A stretch of 64,000 nucleotides of DNA. It comes from Oscillospiraceae bacterium (GTDB taxonomy: Bacteria; Bacillota; Clostridia; Oscillospirales; Oscillospiraceae). The notes beneath the pieces are model-generated. The model saw only the letters and a list, made by a program, of their open reading frames with translations. It was not told the origin of the DNA and searched no databases. Made by a program: the position numbers and the translations under genes. Positions 63,718 to 64,000 of the stretch are shown here, piece by piece (within the stretch, counting starts at the first letter, position 1; every line of letters begins with the position of its first letter). Where the stretch lies: assembly GCA_009777775.1 (NCBI GenBank), contig WRLE01000013.1, forward strand, positions 1 to 64,000, given 5' to 3'.

Positions 63718-64000
63718 CTACTCAACGGTGACGCTTTTGGCTAGGTTTCTAGGTTTGTCTATGTCTAGACCTTTGTTGGCGGCTACGTAGTAGCTGAAGA
63801 GTTGGAGGGCTATTACTGATAGGGAGGGTGAAAAGAGGTCGCCGGATAGTGGGAGCGTTATGCAGGATGTAACCTCGTCTGGAAGGGCATCGGGATGATT
63901 GCTTACCAATAACACCTTGGCACCGCGACTGATTACCTGCTCCACATTGCTCATGAGTTTGCTGAATAAACGCTCACAATTTGCTATTGCTACAACCAAA
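63718..64000 (-). CDS. glmS: Glucosamine-6-phosphate synthase, C-terminal end (partial)
   Basis: The last ~94 residues of the isomerase domain are visible: GDLFSPSLSVIALQLFSYYVA and the invariant ending DIDKPRNLAKSVTVE. The 5' part lies beyond the window. GlmS uses glutamine to make glucosamine-6-phosphate for the cell wall. The gene is upstream of glnA on the same strand. Confidence 0.93.
   Translation of the reverse strand, partial: LVVAIANCERLFSKLMSNVEQVISRGAKVLLVSNHPDALPDEVTSCITLPLSGDLFSPSLSVIALQLFSYYVAANKGLDIDKPRNLAKSVTVE

Overview
The window looks like the chromosome of a low-to-moderate G+C anaerobic Bacillota (Clostridia-like). The reasons are strong GGAGG ribosome-binding sites, an infC-rpmI-rplT operon with a leader terminator, GatCAB, the MurT/GatD pair, single-chain PurL, type III glutamine synthetase, meso-diaminopimelate dehydrogenase, an ANTAR regulator next to glnA, and many Fe-S flavoproteins with no respiratory chain. 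I saw no rRNA, tRNA, CRISPR array, transposase or prophage gene. Assignments come from reading motifs; no database search was run.

Layout. 1-4059 (minus) is the N-terminal 1353 residues of a huge exported protein with a ~452-residue internal repeat. 4829-8006 (plus) holds a possibly split membrane histidine kinase, its response regulator and a ROK glucokinase. 8022-8150 is a promoter followed by a candidate small structured RNA. 8381-9855 is infC-rpmI-rplT with an attenuator-like leader. 10019-13839 has an Fe-S aldo/keto reductase and a DUF2975/XRE/DUF4173 membrane operon. 13917-16223 is a probable restriction-modification pair. 16736-24442 has isocitrate dehydrogenase, a 58-residue membrane peptide and a three-gene NuoE/NuoF/(GltD+NuoG) flavin Fe-S complex.

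24607-43132 and 55616-64000 (nearly all minus) are dominated by enzymes that make, use or descend from users of glutamine and glutamate: glnN, gatCAB, murT-gatD, purL, argGH, gdhA, hisF/hisH, purC, guaA (synthetase only), carB, a PurF homologue without the catalytic Cys, an ANTAR regulator, glnA and the end of glmS. This is the clearest theme of the window: a nitrogen-assimilation and amidotransfer supercluster. Inserted in it at 43376-55412 are ddh, two UroD-like methyltransferase-family proteins with a DUF1638 protein, a MATE exporter, SWIM and UPF0158 genes, and a Sau3AI-like GATC restriction-modification pair whose nuclease has no ATG, GTG or TTG upstream of its conserved N-terminus.

Intergenic gaps carry three dispersed repeat families: a 28-bp GC-rich hairpin (nine copies), a 33-bp repeat that forms a ~115-bp composite element with it, and runs of short AT-rich words. 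The best candidates for new biology are the glutamine supercluster with several glutaminase-less partners, the orphan RNA at 8056-8146, the structured leader of argG, the non-AUG starts of the nuclease and infC, and the fused bifurcation-type flavoprotein with an Asp-Cys tail.
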